NCBI GenBank assembly: GCA_000934455.1
Contig: KN884578.1
Coordinates: 111,941 to 133,662, forward strand
Reading direction: 5' to 3'
Source of the DNA: Apostichopus parvimensis
Taxonomy: Eukaryota > Echinodermata > Holothuroidea > Aspidochirotida > Stichopodidae
Length of the DNA stretch: 21,722 bases
Shown here: positions 19,816 through 21,722 of the stretch, piece after piece
Position numbering within the stretch: position 1 is the stretch's first letter
Layout: each line of letters opens with the position of its first letter
Program-made: the position numbers and the translations under genes
The notes under the pieces: generated by a model
What the model was told of the DNA's origin: nothing
Databases searched by the model: none
Seen by the model: the letters and a program-made list of their open reading frames with translations, nothing else

Positions 19816-20404
19816 TTAAAGTGACATCATTTACCCTACTGTTGCCAGATGCAATGACAATGACACTACCTAATTTAAATAAAAGCATATCTCTGCCATC
19901 GAATGTGCTATGTGAATGTGGTGTTTGACCAAAAGTTGCAAAAGATATATCCGGCAATTATTGTACCAAGCAATGGATTTCAGGAACGGGGGTATCCCTT
20001 TAATGAATACTAGGATTCACAGTCGTTATAACCTCACCAATTATCAAACACAAAACATGTCAGGTAATACCGTACATGAAAATGAATTGGTTAGATATTG
20101 TGCGGTATGTTTTAACCACGATCAATTTGTGTTCTGTGTTTCATATGCCGCCCGTAGTATACTTTAACACGATTCGTTACGAAAGGAGATTATTTGACAA
20201 ATGAAATCTCCGGGATCTTTCTACATATCTGACCTCATTCGTCACCCCTAGGCAAACAGAATGGACGACGAGTTAACCGCAGTTTCAGTAATTTGAGATC
20301 CTATCAACAAAATCGATTAACGTGCTACGTCACGACGCCTGCGACGAGTTTTACAAAAGACTGTTAAAAATGATAAACGGAAAAGACAAAGCAGGAATTA
20401 AAAA
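19816..20404. other. Unique DNA, no gene recognised
   Basis: A plus-strand frame at 19916-20167 lacks any motif. No repeat was matched elsewhere in the window. Confidence 0.5.
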
Positions 20405-20440
20405 AAATATATATAATTAGAATTATAATATATATATCAA
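20405..20440. repeat. AT inverted repeat
   Basis: ATATATATAATT is followed by AGAATTATAATATATATAT, giving an imperfect stem of about 12 bp that could extrude as a cruciform. An A-run and a (GA)n patch follow to 20470. From there to 20700 nothing is recognised apart from the CA repeat at the arm edge. Confidence 0.65.
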
Positions 20441-20700
20441 AAGAAAAAAAAACAGTGAGAGAGAGGGGGAGAACTCACAAACAATTAAATTGTCTCAGCT
20501 AGTTAACTTTTTCGGGTAAAATAAAAGTCAGCTGAAATGAAAATAATCTTTCTCTCGTTAACTGACGTAAACCCATTGTGCCGCAATGTTTAAACTATGG
20601 TGCTATGGTTACTACGAAACAGAAACTATACTATAGTACACGTTATGCACTGGTACTTATTTGATTCATACCTTCTGTCTTAACGTGTGTATCAAACACA

Positions 20701-20879
20701 CACACACACGCACACACACGAACTATTTTTCTATTTTATTAGCTACAACCGATGGAATTTCCCTTTATTAAATCCCTTTGTCTGGACAACCGATGACTAT
20801 TGTTCTCTATTGTTCGACAACAACTGGTGACAGGAATTTCCTTTGTCCCATGTCACCAGTTGTGAGGCCTACGTGTACA
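20701..20879 (-). repeat. Right arm of the 4.3-kb-spaced inverted repeat
   Basis: Read on the minus strand this matches 16178-16365 from TGTACA inward to the GT-rich inner edge. The 13-bp motif occurs at 20851-20863 and, as its complement, at 20820-20832 and 20786-20797, with a decayed fourth copy at 20745-20755. A 14-base C run abuts the outer edge (20881-20894). The outer flanks of the two arms are not alike, so no target duplication is evident. Confidence 0.88.
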
Positions 20880-20894
20880 ACCCCCCCCCCCCCC

Positions 20895-21201
20895 ACACAC
20901 ACAGCTGTAATGCTGTTCTTTTCTAAAATATCTACGTAAAACAAGCAAGCTCATCGGTGTACATTAAGTAAGTGATAAAAGTTTCTAAAATGTCTCATAC
21001 TATACAGGAAGTTACATGTCCGCGGAAAGATAGACAAAATCTCAATTAAAAAGATTCAGTAATTAAAACATTAAAAACATAACATAAGCATATAAGATGC
21101 ATCGACGGTGCCACCTAAACAGTCGAAATTGATTCAACAGTGTATCAAAAGTTGCAAAATATAACACCATTTAGAACAAAAGCACCCTCCATCTTAGACC
21201 C
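20895..21201. other. Unique AT-rich DNA
   Basis: No gene or repeat is recognised. Confidence 0.5.
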
Positions 21202-21257
21202 TCCGCCCCCCGCCCCCCCCCCCCCTCAGCAGGACAAAAGTGGTGCTTGCGCCCTTG
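21202..21257. mobile_element. Possible orphan MITE right end
   Basis: C-runs are followed by CTCAGCAGG and end in TGCGCCCTTG. Read on the minus strand this begins CAAGGGCGCAAGCACC, resembling hAT-like termini, with poly-G just inside. That layout matches the right ends at 8386-8417 and 9108-9194. I found no matching left end upstream, so this is a fragment or a coincidence. Confidence 0.3.
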
Positions 21258-21306
21258 ATAACATGCAGCTAAACTGTATACTCTTGTTATAAGAGGAAAT
21301 AATAAA

Positions 21307-21567
21307 ATGTGGTCAACTTTACCCTACACTTATTTATCTCTCTATGTCTGTTCAATACTGTTTATCATAGGCTACAATATCATTGTAGCGACACCTTCGA
21401 AATTGCACTTCAATTGGCGCCACGTTAATGGTTATATTTTCATTGCTATATGGCTAACTAATATGTCTCTTTCGGTCTCATTTCTCACGGACCATCATTA
21501 TATATATTTGGTTATGGTACTGCTTCTATTTATAACTTTCAATACATTTACATGCATCAGTCGTTAA
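21307..21567 (+). other. 86-codon hydrophobic open frame, probably not a gene
   Basis: This frame does begin with ATG (21307) and ends in TAA. It would encode three hydrophobic stretches (about residues 8-28, 44-62 and 65-82), so it looks like a small membrane protein. AT-rich DNA readily yields such hydrophobic frames by chance, there is no recognised family, and no promoter or splice context was seen. The remaining sequence to 21722 holds nothing recognised. Confidence 0.12.
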
Positions 21568-21722
21568 ACAAAGTCTATCGGTATCACAATAATTTGTTTA
21601 ATGATTGGTATAATATAACGTGTTCGTGATAAATCTCTATACGGTATGAGGGAATCGAAAGTTGAAAACTCATCGTGCTATTCATTAAATCAGGCTGACA
21701 CTGCAGGCTTCACGTTTCTCTT

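Noticed and set aside
1..21722. CRISPR array, prophage or bacterial operon
   Set aside because: No spaced identical repeats with unique spacers, no ribosome-binding sites, and no long coding frames; the texture is that of animal intergenic DNA.
1..21722. Autonomous LINE, LTR or DNA transposon
   Set aside because: None of the translated frames shows a reverse transcriptase, integrase or transposase catalytic motif, even in broken form.

Overview
The window looks like nuclear DNA from an animal and contains no recognisable protein-coding gene. It is AT-rich and full of stops in all six frames: the longest open frame is under 120 codons, and none shows a domain or motif I recognise. Interspersed elements with target-site duplications, microsatellites, minisatellites and many runs of 9-17 G or C fill the space. 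I infer a marine invertebrate, perhaps a non-vertebrate deuterostome such as an echinoderm, from the overall texture: the tRNA-derived SINE, CAGGGGCG-ended hAT-like MITEs with internal poly-G, and recurring AGGCCTAT words. This is an inference; no gene in the window fixes the taxon. There are no operons, bacterial promoters, phage genes or CRISPR arrays.

Layout. 1-1370: a 26-bp tandem repeat at the left edge, then G-rich and C-rich tracts. 1371-1820: a very regular 45-unit array of a 10-bp repeat carrying one CpG per unit. 1821-3850: featureless AT-rich DNA. 3851-4081: a tRNA-derived SINE with pol III A and B boxes, a matching CATAAAG duplication at both ends and a run of perfect hairpins in its 3' part. 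4090-8150: mostly unique DNA with TA microsatellites, G-rich and C-rich tracts, and two weak exon-like frames. 8154-8417 and 8890-9194: two MITEs; the second has a near-perfect 8-bp duplication. 9203-11659: nothing recognised. 11660-12240: a strand-asymmetric CAA/CAG-rich block. 12241-14550: unique DNA with two weak minus-strand exon-like frames.

The right third is a mosaic of repeats: a degenerate array (14551-15060), composite microsatellites (15395-15540), a second copy of the first MITE family (15987-16165), and one arm of a long-range inverted repeat (16178-16365). Next come an array of about 148-bp units with 74-bp subunits (16381-17000) and a 21-bp tandem repeat (17077-17160). Further on are a palindromic 20-25-bp array (19535-19815), the second inverted-repeat arm (20701-20879) and an orphan MITE-like end (21202-21257).

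The repeats appear to have accumulated by insertion and local expansion; there is no sign that they form one pathway. The most informative features are the SINE, with three G/C-closed hairpins and a GGCTT-AAGCC-GGCTT switch-like arrangement, and the 180-bp inverted pair bounding 4.3 kb and built from a reiterated 13-bp motif. No transposase, reverse transcriptase or other mobilising enzyme is visible, so every mobile element here is non-autonomous.
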